Shown here: in pieces, positions 32,163-43,352 of the stretch
Numbering within the stretch: the stretch's first letter is position 1
Layout of the letters: each line of letters starts with the position of its first letter
DNA from: Diphasiastrum complanatum
Taxonomy: Eukaryota > Streptophyta > Lycopodiopsida > Lycopodiales > Lycopodiaceae
Length of the DNA: 64,000 nt
Assembly (NCBI GenBank): GCA_029204225.1
Contig: CM055100.1
Span: 28,782,649 to 28,846,648, forward strand
Direction: 5' to 3'
Notes under the pieces: generated by a model
Database searches by the model: none
Seen by the model: the letters and a program-made list of their open reading frames with translations, nothing else
What the model was told of the DNA's origin: nothing
Program-made: the position numbers and the translations under genes

Positions 32163-32457
32163 CGCAGATTTAGATCCACCGCAGGTACAACAATATTTGT
32201 GAAATTGCGAGAAGCAGCAAGATCTGCAATGCAACCCTTTGAACATTATGACCAATTACAAGATTTCCAGAATCGACTGCTTCTAAATCCAAGAAGACGA
32301 GAAGTTACATAGCCGAGAAGCGTAATTCAAATAGTCACAAGGCTGCTTTGCAGAATCCGAATGCTCAGAACTTCATGAGCAGCTAAAATCTAACCAGCGA
32401 TCTGTGAAATACGTTTAATTTCATCTCAAGACAAATAGCAGCAAACATGATATGAAG

Positions 32458-32467
32458 CATTATATAC
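32458..32467 (-). promoter_or_regulatory. Possible TATA box of SAUR-like gene
   Basis: The minus strand reads TATATAATGC about 300 bp upstream of the chosen ATG. Its use as the promoter is a guess from position. Confidence 0.3.
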
Positions 32468-33060
32468 CCGAAATACGTAATACTTCAAAAGCAAAGAGCA
32501 GAAACCATGATTCAAAGCATAGCTGCTAAACGATTAGCAAAGAAACAAAACTAGCCAACACCCGATACCTGTAAAACGTCAAAAATAAGGTGATGCAGGT
32601 AGGAAAATATGCTGGCAAGCACACGGTTGGGAAGCCAGATTGATCAACGAACAAACCAAGCTACTCATGCCGCGAAAGGGAGAAGCGACGAGGCTGGCGG
32701 GTCACCCATCGCCACCTGCTGCAGGCTGCCTGCCATATACCTACTACATACAAAGCACTCGTTTCTTCTCCCTCCACGCTGGTCCGTTTTCGTACCCCGC
32801 GGATAAGCACGAGAACTTCTGAGTCATTCCCGGTGGCACGTATAAAGGCAAGATCCAAAGGGTATCATCTCAGAGATCTTGTTTCCTTCTTTTTTCTTTT
32901 TGGAAGTATATCTATCTTAAGGTTTGGAGTGTATTAAGGGCACCCACCCCAATGGATACATTCAATAACCAAGCACACCAAACTCAAGCTCTAAGTAACA
33001 CATTGATTGTGGCAGCCGTCGGACCATACGCGTCAAGCCATGTAGGAGCGGTGTAGCACC
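32468..33060. other. SAUR upstream region, unassigned
   Basis: No repeat or gene is recognised. If the SAUR-like gene is active, its promoter lies here. Confidence 0.35.
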
Positions 33061-33210
33061 TAACTATGACCGAGGGTGCACGAAAGGCCCCACTTTCATC
33101 TAACGGTTAAGAATGATTGAAAGATGCTATCAAGATCTTTACCGCACATGAATGATTATCCATCGTTTGGATGAGGGTGGATTCCTATGGACACCCTCGG
33201 TCACAGTTAG
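33061..33210. mobile_element. Foldback MITE candidate
   Basis: A 150-bp inverted repeat. The left arm 33,061-33,125 starts taactatgaccgagggtg. The right arm 33,146-33,210 is its imperfect reverse complement, ending caccctcggtcacagttag. The arms match over most of 65 bp with scattered mismatches. No coding sequence or clear target duplication was identified. Confidence 0.55.
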
Positions 33211-33985
33211 CTATATGTTACTCCGGCTAAATATGTGATAAGGCATATCGTGATGCTTTGGATCGTAGTTGTCCTATGCATTTGTTATTGTATTTAATAG
33301 CAACTGGTTGTAGTTATGTATGGCACGTGAAAGATGCTACAGGCAAATCACAGCTAAGCTTCTGGTCGTTGCATCTGATAGCCACCAACCTTGCCTGAAA
33401 CTCACTTGTCCAACTTGGCTATGTTGGGAGACGTGTGTCACTACTTCTGTATGTAGTTGTAATTGTCAAGTTTTCAAGATCTCAATGAATTTTTTTTTGG
33501 ACAATCAATGGCTCTTTTTTTTAGTTTTTAGGCAAATCCTAAAATCTATTGGTTTTTGCCCAACCCAATAAGAGAGTGGTGTGTACATACGACAACATGT
33601 TTCACGAGATAATGGGCAATTCACTAAATGCCAAAATTTGAATGCCAATTACAACTTTGTGTATTTCACATATGAAAAAATAAGAGCTACATTGCCAATT
33701 AGGGCTCACTCCCGCAGATCCAAAATCCAAGATGGACCCATAGATCATTCAAAATCACAAATCACGGGGCTGGTACTTCACAATTTTGGTCCCTATAGAA
33801 CCACCCACCAACATAGTCAACAAAGATTTTCTCCTCTAACATAGATATCTCCTTTAAGCTTTTATATGGAACAACTCCTAGAGATATTGAAGATATGGCT
33901 ACAAAGCACCGAGGGAAAAGATTGTGAAGCAAAACCACCCAACCACCTAGTATCGTATCCTCCATGAACAAAGAAAATCTCATGC
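33211..33985. other. Unassigned stretch before E5
   Basis: AT-rich, with no recognised motif. E5's 5' LTR and leader should lie here if they survive, but no primer-binding site or second LTR copy is visible. Confidence 0.35.
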
Positions 33986-35114
33986 AAATTGAAGATTGCT
34001 AGAGCAGTCATGAAGCGTGGGAGAAACTAAAGCAAAAGTACAAAGTGAGGACAACCGCATCGGTTAGGCACCTTCACAATCAGCTATAGAGCTTGCGATG
34101 GGATGGAAATGAGATGGACCAATATGTAGAGAAGATCAAAATGATCTTCGCTTAGCTCTCTGCATCTGGACAAGAGCATCAAGTCCCAGCACCCCAGTAG
34201 TTGATGTACTTTATGAAATCTCTAGCCTTATCTTATCAACCGCTGAGAATGCTCGTCCTAAGTTTACCTGCGATGACATTTGAAAGAGCAACCAATCTCG
34301 TAGCAGACGAGAGATTGATGAGAGATGAAGGAGAAACTAATGGTGACCAGGAGAAGGCCCTTTTTGCAAGGGGAAAGAAGAAAAACAAAAACAAGCCCAA
34401 GATAAAAAAGACTCAAATGAAGTCTTCAACGAAGGGTAACTACAACAAAGAAACTTCTACCTGTGATCATTGTCACAGGTCGAGACACATAACATACAAA
34501 TGCTAGTTTAATCCAATTATATATTGCACTCATTGCAAGAAAAAAGGGACATTTAGCATACAATTGTTGGCACAATCCCAAAGGAAAGCATAAAGTAGAA
34601 AAGGAAAATTTCGTAGAATCATCCAAAGACGGTGAGAAGAACGACAATGCGTTCATAGTTGTTGATGAAGAGTCAGGGACATGCAAAGCTACAAGGAGCG
34701 CTCTATGTATCCACATTGAGGAGAGACCTACTCTCTGTGTCGAGGATAGCATATCTTGAAATACGAGTTCTATTCGATGGGAATGCATGCCGAATGGTTG
34801 ATAAACTATTGACTATGGGATCCAGATAAGGTAATCTATATCAAGCAAAAATCATCAACAACTATGATAGCATACTAAATGCATCCGAAAGTGAAAATCA
34901 TCTCTGGCATAGACACATGTATCATCTAAATATGAGGAGTCACTATGACATGAGCAAGAAGGAACTTGTGAATGGTCTTAAGATTACAAGTCCAAACTCC
35001 GACTTCTGTGAAGCCTGTAAGAAAGGTAATTAGCATCGAAGTCCATTTGTACATGAAGGAAGGAGAGCCAAGGATATCTTGGAGTTAGTTCACTCAGATG
35101 TCTGTGGACCCATG
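33986..35114 (+). pseudogene. E5 gag and pre-integrase
   Basis: Gag residues SSHEAWEKLKQKYKVRTTAS and SLALSYQPLRML are followed by two zinc knuckles, CDHCHRSRHITYKC and CTHCKKKGHLAYNC, separated by a stop at 34,504. Protease is not recognisable (34,650-34,850). The pre-integrase zinc-binding stretch reads LWHRHMYHLNMRSHY, then CEACKKGN, and after a stop LELVHSDVCGPM, where E4 interrupts. The double knuckle differs from the single one in E1, E2 and E6, so this is a separate family. Confidence 0.75.
35110..35114. repeat. Target-site duplication of E4 (left)
   Basis: CCATG, repeated at 45,656-45,660. Confidence 0.88.
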
Positions 35115-36215
35115 TGTTAGATTTCTTATGCTCAGTCTTAAACAAATCGTTCAAGTAATGAGCATCCTGAAAACCGAAGGCCGACTACATGTGTTTTCGG
35201 ACCTTCACATTTTTTTCCTTTTCAAAGATTTCTTCTTTTTCCCTAAACCATTCTTTAGGCACCTTCGTCTTTTTTCGCACTTCGCGAAAATGCGACACAC
35301 TGGCCAAGTGGTCAGAATGCGACACAGCGGCCAAGTGGCCAAAGTTAGCAGAATGTCTTAGAAACCATTTTTAAAGCACCTTCGGCTTTCGTCTTTTTGG
35401 CTTCAGCCGCCTTCGGCTTTCGTCACCTTCGGCTTTTGCCACCTTCTTCGCCTTTTTCCACAGTGTGGCCAAAGTCACAAGAATGTCTTAGAAACCATTT
35501 CTAAAGCACCTTCGGCTTTTGCCTTTCGGCTTCAGCCGCCTTCGACTTTCGCCACCCTCGGCTTTGGCCACCTTCGGCTTTTGCCGCCGCCTTCACCTTT
35601 TTCAGAGTGTGGCCAAAGTCACCAGAATGCCTTAGAAATCATTTCTAAAGCACCTTCGACTTTCGCTTTTTCGGCTTTTGCTGCCTTTTCGGCTTTTTCG
35701 CCTTCGGCCTTTCGGCTTTTTTGCTACCTTTTGCATACCTTCAGTCTAAAGGCACCTTTGGGTTTTTCAACTTTTTCGTATTTTTCTACATTGGCAAACC
35801 GACGTCGCCAAATGTATCAGCAACCCTAAAAACAACTGGACAACTAAAAATTCCAAAGGCGGTGAAGTGGTTACCAACTTTGTACATATGCAAAGACTGG
35901 CATAAATAGTCTTAAAGGCTTGTAAGATATTTTCTCTCGACACTTGTAAATCTCTATATTAGCTGGTGTTAATCAAATTTCTCTCTGTAGCCAGCGTTAT
36001 CATGCTCAGCAAGCTGAAGTTATTACTTCAAGCACTGTTTATATATTTTATCAGAGTGCAATTTTTGTCTCACTACTGCGTCGTTCATTTGTGCAATCTG
36101 TATGAATTCTTCTACTTGAATAATTCTATTGCTAACTGTTGCGTTTCCGTTCCTACATGCCTACGCTCTGAGTAACCGAGCTTTCGCTGTGCTCACGACC
36201 ACTGTTTTTACGACA
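35115..36215 (+). repeat. E4 5' LTR with internal tandem repeats
   Basis: About 1.1 kb. It holds three ~130-145-bp tandem units (starting 35,335; 35,465; 35,609, each opening gtggccaaagt) that contain many short 'ccttcggctttcg' sub-repeats. A smaller duplicated phrase (gcgacaca-tggccaagtgg) lies at about 35,291-35,338. Confidence 0.85.
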
Positions 36216-36228
36216 TGGTATCAGAGCG
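36216..36228 (+). other. E4 primer-binding site
   Basis: TGGTATCAGAGCG directly follows the ACGACA end of the LTR. It matches the iMet site. Confidence 0.85.
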
Positions 36229-36338
36229 GGCATTTCAATAATCTGCATTTCTATTGTGGATTATCATTGTTTCTATCAAGACGTCTTTCTAGCAAACGCG
36301 CAGCCAACAGTACTTCGACCATCGTTGTTTCTACCAGT

Positions 36339-37599
36339 TCATACATCCAAGGGCTTGCTTGACTTTGTACACAGCGACATTTGTGGCCCGATGCAGACTG
36401 CTTCCACAGGGGGAGCTCTCTATTTCCTAACCTTCATCGACGACTTCCCTCGAAGGACTGCAACCTACTATATGAAGAACAAATCCGAAGCATTCAAGTT
36501 CTTCAAGCAGTTCAAGGCATCTGCTGAAAACCAGACCTAGAGGAAGATCAAGGCTCTACGCATAGATGGAGGAGGAGAGTACATCTCCACAGAATTCAAG
36601 GAGTTCTACAAGGCCAACATGATACATCAACAATATACCACCAGCTACTCACCTCAGTCCTGAGCGGAAGAATAGGACACTCATCGAAAGTGCCAAGAGC
36701 ATGGCCCATGCCTCTCTTCCAAAGAAATTCTAAGCGGAAGCTGTTATTATAGCTGCCTATTTACAGAATCGATCCATCACCAAAGTCCTGAATGGAAAGA
36801 CACCTTATGAGGTGTGGACATGATTGAAACCATCACTCAAATATATTCGAGTGTTTGGATGCATTGCTTTCGCTCAAATCCCTGAGGATCTAAGAAGAAA
36901 ACTAGATGATAAGAGCAGGAAAGTGATTTCATCGACTATTCCCCAGACCACAAGGCATAAGCTCTACAATTTGGATACCGAGAAGACATTCACCAGTAGA
37001 GACGTCATTTTTGTCGAAGACCAGTTCATCGACCACAAAGGGAAAGCTGCAGATAAATCTGCCTCTGGGATCAAGCAACCAGTCACTTCCGATCCAGAGA
37101 ATCAACTACAGAATCTCGACGCTGACTCAGACGATGAGTCAGAACCTCAATCTGTCAACCCACAGCAGAGCACAAATGTTCAACCCAAAAGGTCGAACAG
37201 GTCCAGACAGCCTCCATCCATATTTATGGATGATCCGGCCTGCTACTTTGTGCAGGAACCAAACACCATTTCTGAGGCGATGTGTACTCCTGATGCTGAC
37301 CAGTGGAAAGCAACGATGGACACCGAATTTGATTCTCTTATGGAGAATCAAACATGGACACTCACTGAGCTGCCAAAGGATCATAACCCAATTTCATGCA
37401 GAGATTCTAGATCTGAATTATTCAAAAAACTTCACCCCAGTTGTCAAACATGTTTCGATCCGCCTACTCCTCTCCTTTATAGTCACAGTAGATCTCGAAG
37501 TCCATCAGATGGATGTCCATACCGCTTTCCTCAATGGAACCATCGAAGAGGAAATCTATACGACGCAGACAAAAGGATACGAACTCAACGGCAAGAAAC
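36339..37599 (+). pseudogene. E4 integrase and start of RT
   Basis: The integrase core survives from HSDICGPMQTASTGG and IDDFPRRTATYYMKNK, with stops and a frameshift after AENQT (36,538) and RIDGGGEYIST. It continues to YIRVFGCIAFAQIPEDLR and VIFVEDQFIDHKG. The linker follows, and the start of RT reads WKATMDTEFDSLMENQTW. About 30 residues of RT are deleted at 37,402 with a frameshift, then VVKHVSIRLLLSF, QMDVHTAFLNGTIEEEIY and YELNGKKQ. E3 interrupts after the Lys-Lys-Gln codons. The frame resumes at 43,353. Confidence 0.8.
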
Positions 37600-37873
37600 A
37601 ATTAGAATTAAAGTTAGAATCACTGTGTTACTGTATTGTGGGTCCTATCAGTAAAATGGATCAGTTGGCCTCGTCACGAGGCAAGTCGACGGGACATGCG
37701 TCCCGCCAACGGCAACCTGGGTCATGCATGGGTTGCCTGAGTGAACAACTATATGTACAGTGTAATTTCATTTCGAGAAATATAGTTGCTATGTGAGCTT
37801 GTTGTGCAGAGTGTTTTCTGTCTGTGTTACTGTGTAGCATGATCTGTGTTCCTATGCAAAGCAAATTCTAAGT
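37600..37873 (+). repeat. E3 5' LTR
   Basis: 274 bp. It contains two adjacent perfect hairpins: GCCTCG-TCA-CGAGGC (37,668-37,682) and CGGGAC-ATGC-GTCCCG (37,690-37,705). Confidence 0.85.
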
Positions 37874-37890
37874 TGGTATCAGAGCCGTAC
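37874..37890 (+). other. E3 primer-binding site
   Basis: TGGTATCAGAGCCGTAC directly follows the LTR. The first 12 bases are the iMet complement. Confidence 0.85.
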
Positions 37891-39175
37891 AGGGAGTGTA
37901 CACAGTACAGTGTCGCCGTTGAAGAGAGCTTTGGGAGAACTGTCTTCTGAGAGTTCGGGGTTTACGGCGGGTTGAAGACGGAAAGAGAAGCACTGGTGCA
38001 CAGTTTCTAATTTATAGAGGCCTGCTAAGCTCAGCAGAGGGATTATTAGCCTGTGCATAGCATCAGACAGGAAAAAATTTGGTGAAAAATTGACAATTTC
38101 GAAGCCAGCTGAAAATTGAAATCGGGCTTGGAGTTACGGTTTTTATACATAACTGGTGATTTCTTCGCTGTTTGTGCACCATTTTGGATGTCGTAAGGAC
38201 AGGAAGGAAGCTAATCACAATGTCAACCAGCCATGGAGAGATTCTGAGGTTTATGTCAAAGATTTGTCTCCAGACAGTTAACCTAGCAGATTTGCGATGA
38301 AAAGGTGAAAAAAGCCACTTTGTCAAGTTGAGCTAAAATCACCGTTTCTCCACGGAATTTCTTGACTGAACACTCTACAGTCTTGGATTCAGTAGGGCGA
38401 CCCTGCTCCAGGCCTCAGATCGTGCTCAAAATGATCCACAAGAGAGCTTGATCTGACATTCTCAGAGAAGGGAGGCGCGGCCGCCGGCAGGGAGGTCGCG
38501 AGCTGTTCGCGCGCCCAACGCAATAGTCAGCATAGTGTCTCGAAGACCATAGCGACTGTAGGAGCATGGTTCAATGCCCAGATGCAATTTGGACCTTTGG
38601 ATGAGGTGTCAATTGAATCGACAGTCCAGAACCTGTGATGGGAAAGAAATTTGGACCACAAGATTTGGTTCAGCCTTCGATGAGCTTTGAACAGAGAAGT
38701 GAAGTGCATTCTGGCCTTCAACTTCATTAAAAATTTTCATACTGAAAGTTGAGTTGGGTCCCTTTACAAGTGAAGAGTGAAGTTTCTTCATTGTGAAAAA
38801 ACAGTTCAAAAACTAGAAAAGTCCCTATTTTTGGGTCCTTTGCCCGTTTTGACCCAAACGAAAGGCTATAACCTCCAAATGAAGGGCACTCGGACTATAC
38901 CTGCAAGTACGGTACAACAAAACAGAATGATTACAGCGGAGAAAGTGTTCAAAGTATACCAGAAGTGATTTCACCATTCCACTGGGCACGTTGTTGGGAG
39001 TTGACGACTGAGTGCATTTCGGAAGGCGACGTCGATTTGGCTTTCAAATTGGTGGAAAAGCGGCGAGTGGCCTGGTAAGAAAAAAAGTGCCAGTCGTTAT
39101 TTTCAACTTCTGACATCAATGTTGGCCTCGACATACTGTTCTTAGCCTAAGGCAAAAGTTTCAAGAAGTTTTGCG
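37891..39175 (+). other. E3 long leader
   Basis: About 1.3 kb lies between the primer site and the gag start, roughly twice the leader of E1 or E2. No ORF with recognisable content and no tandem repeats were seen. Confidence 0.55.
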
Positions 39176-40044
39176 ATGGCAAACATGGGAGAGTCCATTT
39201 TGAGTGAAAGTAGCAAATTGGACGGGATTTCCAACTATGCAGTGTGGAAATTCAAAATGAAAAACATACTGATGGAGAAAGACGTGTGGGAAGTCATCAC
39301 AGGTGATGAGAGAAGGCCGCCAAATGAAGCAGACATCAAAGTATTCGACAAAAAGATGAGGAAATCTTTGACCTTCATTAACTTGTCAGTGAAGGATCAC
39401 ATCATTACCCACATTTGTGATGCTATTACACCCAGACAGGCATGGGATGTGCTAAAGGAGCAGTTCGAGATGTCAAATCCGTCAAGAATCATGTTTCTGA
39501 AGTCAAAGTTGAACAGTGCCCACATGGAACAAGGAGAGCACATTCAGACGTACATGACCAAAATCAAGACAATGAGAGATGAACTGCATTCTATTGGTGA
39601 GCGCATACGTAATGTGGAGCTACTGCACAATGCATTATGCGGCATTACAGAACCCTATCAGATGTTTGTGAGCGGAATAGCATCAAGAGAAATATTGCCA
39701 ACCTTTGACGAGCTCACAGGAATCTTGATGCAGGAAGAGCAACGACGAGAAATGGTGAAAGCTAGACGTCAAAATACTGACGATCAGGCACTTGCGACAC
39801 GCCAAAAACAAGGCAAGGGCAAGGGCAAGAAGAAGTCTAAGCAGCAATTGCCAAGTCTCAAGAGGATAAGGGATCTTCCAGCAAAACTAAGAAGAAAGGC
39901 AAGTGCTTCCATTGTGGTAAAAAGGGCCATTGAAAGAGTGAATGTCGCAAATTCCTGGCGGAACAAGACAAGGAGAAACCAAAACAAGCAGGTAACCTTG
40001 TCGATGAGGGTGAGATTGAAGACTCTAGCATCTTCATATCTGCA
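39176..40044 (+). pseudogene. E3 gag
   Basis: It starts MANMGESILSESSKLDG. The UBN2-type gag includes SKLDGISNYAVWKFKMKNIL, RPPNEADIK and AWDVLKEQFEMSNPSRI, and ends EQRREMVKARRQN. Near 39,840 the frame shifts (frame 2 to frame 1). The zinc knuckle CFHCGKKGH follows and is interrupted by a TGA where Trp would be expected, then KSECRKF. The frame then runs straight into protease. Two lesions therefore separate gag from pol. Confidence 0.85.
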
Positions 40045-41877
40045 TTGTCATCTAATCAAGATGATCAAGCATGGTATATTGACTCAGGAGCCACAAGACA
40101 CATGACAGGTAACAAGAATTGGTTCAGTAGTTTGAAGGTGCTGGATAATGGAACATCTGTTTCACAAGCAAATGGTGAGGTGTGCATGATCAAGGGGATA
40201 GGCACAGTTTCAATCCAACTGTCTGATGGCAAAAGCAGGATGATCAGGGAGGTACTTTACGTACCAGGTTTGAAGAAAAATCTACTTTCTGTTGGAGTCA
40301 TTACTGATCAAAAGTTGAAAGTAGAATTCGCCCATGATTGTTGCTTTGTGAAGGATGCGAACCAAAAGTTCGATTTAATCCACACAGATTTATGCGGGCC
40401 TATGAGGACCATGTCCTTAGGTAAAGCCTTCTATTTCATGACCTTTATTGATGATATGTCACGTAAGACGTGGATCTACTTCTTGAAGAAGAAATCAGAT
40501 GCATTTGATAACCTCAAGAGCTTCAAAGCATTGGTCAAAAATCAGACAGGTAGGAAGATCAAAGCCCTAAGATCAGATAGTGGAGGTGAGTACAAGTCTA
40601 ATGACTTCAATGATCTTTGTGATCAATGTGGGATTAAAAGACAATTTACACAAGCTCATACTCCTGCTCTCAATGGTGTAGCTGAGCACAAGAATCGTAC
40701 AATTGTGGAAAGTGCTAGATCTATGCTAGCTGAGATGAAACTACCAAAAGATTTTTGGTCAAAAGCATGTAGCACGACAGTCTATCTTCAAAATAGAAGT
40801 CCTACCATTGCCATACCAAAGATAACACCTGAGGAAGCATTCATGAAGAAGAAGCCAAAGGTGAACCACTTGCGAATCTTTGGATGTAAGGCCTTTGTAC
40901 ACATTCCTAAGGAAGAGAGATGTAAACTTGATGTAAAAGCTATCAAGTGCATATTTCTAGGATATGATGACCGTGTGAAGGTCTATAGATGTTTTGATCC
41001 AGTCGAAAACAAAATCCATATAAGCCGTGATGTTATCTTTGATGAATCCAAGATGTATGAAGACGAGGATGCTGAGAAGATAGACACATCCAGTGGGAAA
41101 GATGGTATAGTGAGGATACCACCTGATGATAATCCATTCATTGACCTTCCGAGTGATGAACATGAGGATACATCTCAAGATACTAATACTCAACCTCAAG
41201 AAACAGGTTGGAGAGGTAGGGACAAACCTTTTGGTGCAAGAAGGATTGAAGTTGCAGGTGACAAACGCAAGGAGAAGGATGTACCGTGGGATACATTTTC
41301 ACCAGGAAGCCGATCACCTGACAGAAAGCTCCCTAAGTGGTTTGAGAGATTGATGGAGAGCCGCAACATAGATGACTTTTCAGGATCATCTAACCAGGGA
41401 GAGCTACGAAGATCAACAAGAGAGAAGATACTACCTGAAAGGTATGAAGCAAATTATGCTCTCTTATCTAGCATTATTCAAAGCAAAGAACCTTCGACTT
41501 ATGGTGAAGCGAAGGATGATGACATTTGGGTCAAGGCCATGGGAGAGGAGATAGAGTCAATTGCTAAGCATAGCACATGGGACTTAGTAGGACCACCAGT
41601 TGGCAAGAAACCCATTGGTTGCAAATGGGTATACTGGACTAAGTACCATGCAGATGGAAGTATAGCAAAGCACAAAGCAAGATTGGTGATCAAAGGGTAT
41701 GCACAAAATAAAGGCATCGACTATGAGGAGACCTTTGCGCCGGTTTGTAAGTGGAATACTCTACGTCTACTTATTGCTTTAGCTTCACATTTTGGTTGGC
41801 CTTTGCATCAGATGGATGTGAAATCTGCTTTTCTAAATGGTGAGTTAGAAGAAGAAGTGTTCATGGATCAACCTTAA
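40045..41877 (+). pseudogene. E3 protease-integrase-RT N-terminus
   Basis: This is a 610-codon open frame. The protease is WYIDSGATRHMTG (catalytic Asp at 40,081). The region KNLLSVGVITDQKLKVEF leads directly into FDLIHTDLCGPM, so about 100 residues that should hold the His-His-Cys-Cys zinc-binding domain of integrase are deleted. The catalytic triad is intact: Asp in HTDLCG, Asp in RSDSGGEY, Glu in NGVAEHKNRT. The integrase tail VIFDESK and linker follow, then RT: WVKAMGEEIESIAKHSTW, ARLVIKGYAQNKGIDYEE, HQMDVKSAFLNGELEEEV. It is halted at TAA 41,875-41,877, where a GAA (Glu) would be expected. Confidence 0.87.
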
Positions 41878-43020
41878 GGCTTTGTAACGAAAGGACAGGA
41901 AAATAAAGTATGTCGCTTGAAGAAAGCGCTTTATGGTCTTAAACAAGCACCACGTGCGTGGTATAGCATGATTGATGCCCACTTTCGTTCAAAGGGGATG
42001 GTGAGAACACATTCTGATCCAAATCTATATGTCTTATGCTTTGATGGTATGGTTGCTTTGATTGCTCTTTATGTTGATGACTTGATTATTACGGGAAATA
42101 ATCAAGAGATGATAGACATGATCATGAAAGACCTCATGGAACAATTTGAGATGACAGATCTCAGCTTGATGCATTACTGCCTTGGAGTAGAAGTGTGGCA
42201 AAAAGGACATGAAGTGGGTTTAACACAGGTGAAGTATGTCAAAGAGTTGCTGCACAAGTTTAGGTTGCAGGATTGCAAACCAATAAACACTCCTATTGAA
42301 CCAGGTATAAAGCTTTCTAAGCTTGATGAGTCACAGTCATTTGATGCTATGCTATATAGACAGTTAGTAGGGAGCTTGATTTACCTTACCACGACTCGAC
42401 CAGATATATGCTATGCTGTTGGTATTGTAAGTCAGTTTATGGCAGCACCTACGGAAATGCATTGGAAAGCAGCTAAACGCATTTTGTGTTATGTGAAAGG
42501 CACTTCAGAGTATGGTTGATTTACAGGAAGCATGATGGTTTACCTGAGTTGTGTGGCTATGTGGATGCGGACTGGGGAGGTGACTATGATGATTGTAGAT
42601 CCACCAAAGGATATATATTCCAGTTTTGTGGTAGTTTTTTTTTCTGGTCTAGTAAGAAGCAAAGTACAATTGCTCTTTCCACCACAGAAGCAGAGTATAA
42701 GGCAATGTGTAGTGCTGCACAAAAAGCTATATGGTTGAGACAAATCTTGGAAGAAATTGGCATGATGCAGAAAAATCCCACGACTTTACATAGCGACAGT
42801 CGGAGTGGCATTCAGCTAGCAAATAATCCAGTGTTCTATGCGAGAACAAAACACATTGAGATTCAGTATCACTTCATACGTGAGAGGCTGTTGAGTCGTG
42901 AAATTCGTGTTGTTCATTGTAGCACATAAGAACAACTAGCTGATATTTTCACTAAGCCACTTACTGGAGAAAAGTTTGATAAATTTAGATCAAAGCTTTC
43001 TGTACTTAAAGTTTGCTGAC
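41878..43020 (+). pseudogene. E3 RT C-terminus and RNase H
   Basis: It continues in the same frame: KKALYGLKQAPRAWYS, then catalytic LYVDDLIITGNN and LVGSLIYLTTTRPDICYAV. After CYVKGTSEYG a frameshift (about 42,515) leads into RNase H: VDADWGGDYDDCRSTKG, TTEAEYKAM, DSRSGIQLANNPVF and ARTKHIEIQYHFIRERLL. A TAA at 42,927 interrupts before ADIFTKPLTGEKFD. Only a few point lesions separate this from a working polymerase region. Confidence 0.85.
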
Positions 43021-43062
43021 TTTAAAGCTATGTATATGACTGTATAAAAAGTGACTCTACTT

Positions 43063-43072
43063 TAAGGGAGAG
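43063..43072 (+). other. E3 polypurine tract
   Basis: aagggagag precedes the 3' LTR. Confidence 0.7.
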
Positions 43073-43347
43073 AGTTAGAATTAAAGTTAGAATCATTGTG
43101 TTACTGTACTGTGGGTCCTATTAGTGGATAAGGATCAGTTGGCCTCGTCACGAGGGAAGTCGACGGGACACGCGTCCCGCCAATGACAACCTGGGTCATG
43201 CATGGGTTGCCTGAGTGAACAACTATATGTATAGTGTAATTTCATTTTGAGAAATATAGTTGCTATGTGAGCTTGCTGTGGAGAGTGTTTTCTGTCTGTG
43301 TTACTGTGTAGCATGATCTGTGTTCCTGTGCAAAGCAAATTCTAAGT
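43073..43347 (+). repeat. E3 3' LTR
   Basis: 275 bp. Both LTR hairpins are kept (43,143-43,155 and 43,164-43,179), although bases around them have diverged from the 5' copy. Confidence 0.85.
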
Positions 43348-43352
43348 GAAAC

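Larger units (their letters stand above)
37600..43347 (+). mobile_element. E3: copia element with very short LTRs
   Basis: E3 is nested in E4's RT. The 274/275-bp LTRs (37,600-37,873; 43,073-43,347) are bounded by GAAAC duplications (37,595-37,599; 43,348-43,352). Removing E3 with one GAAAC copy restores …NGKKQ/HLVCRIHKALYG in E4. The LTR ends read A(A/G)TTAGAATT…AATTCTAAGT rather than TG…CA. The LTRs differ at roughly 17 positions by eye (about 6%), so E3 is older than E1 and E2, although its pol is surprisingly well preserved. Gag, protease, integrase, RT and RNase H are present, and the integrase lacks its HHCC domain. Confidence 0.88.

Noticed and set aside
31978-32202. Plus-strand ORF opposite the SAUR-like gene
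   Set aside because: It is antisense to a recognised protein domain and lacks motifs of its own.
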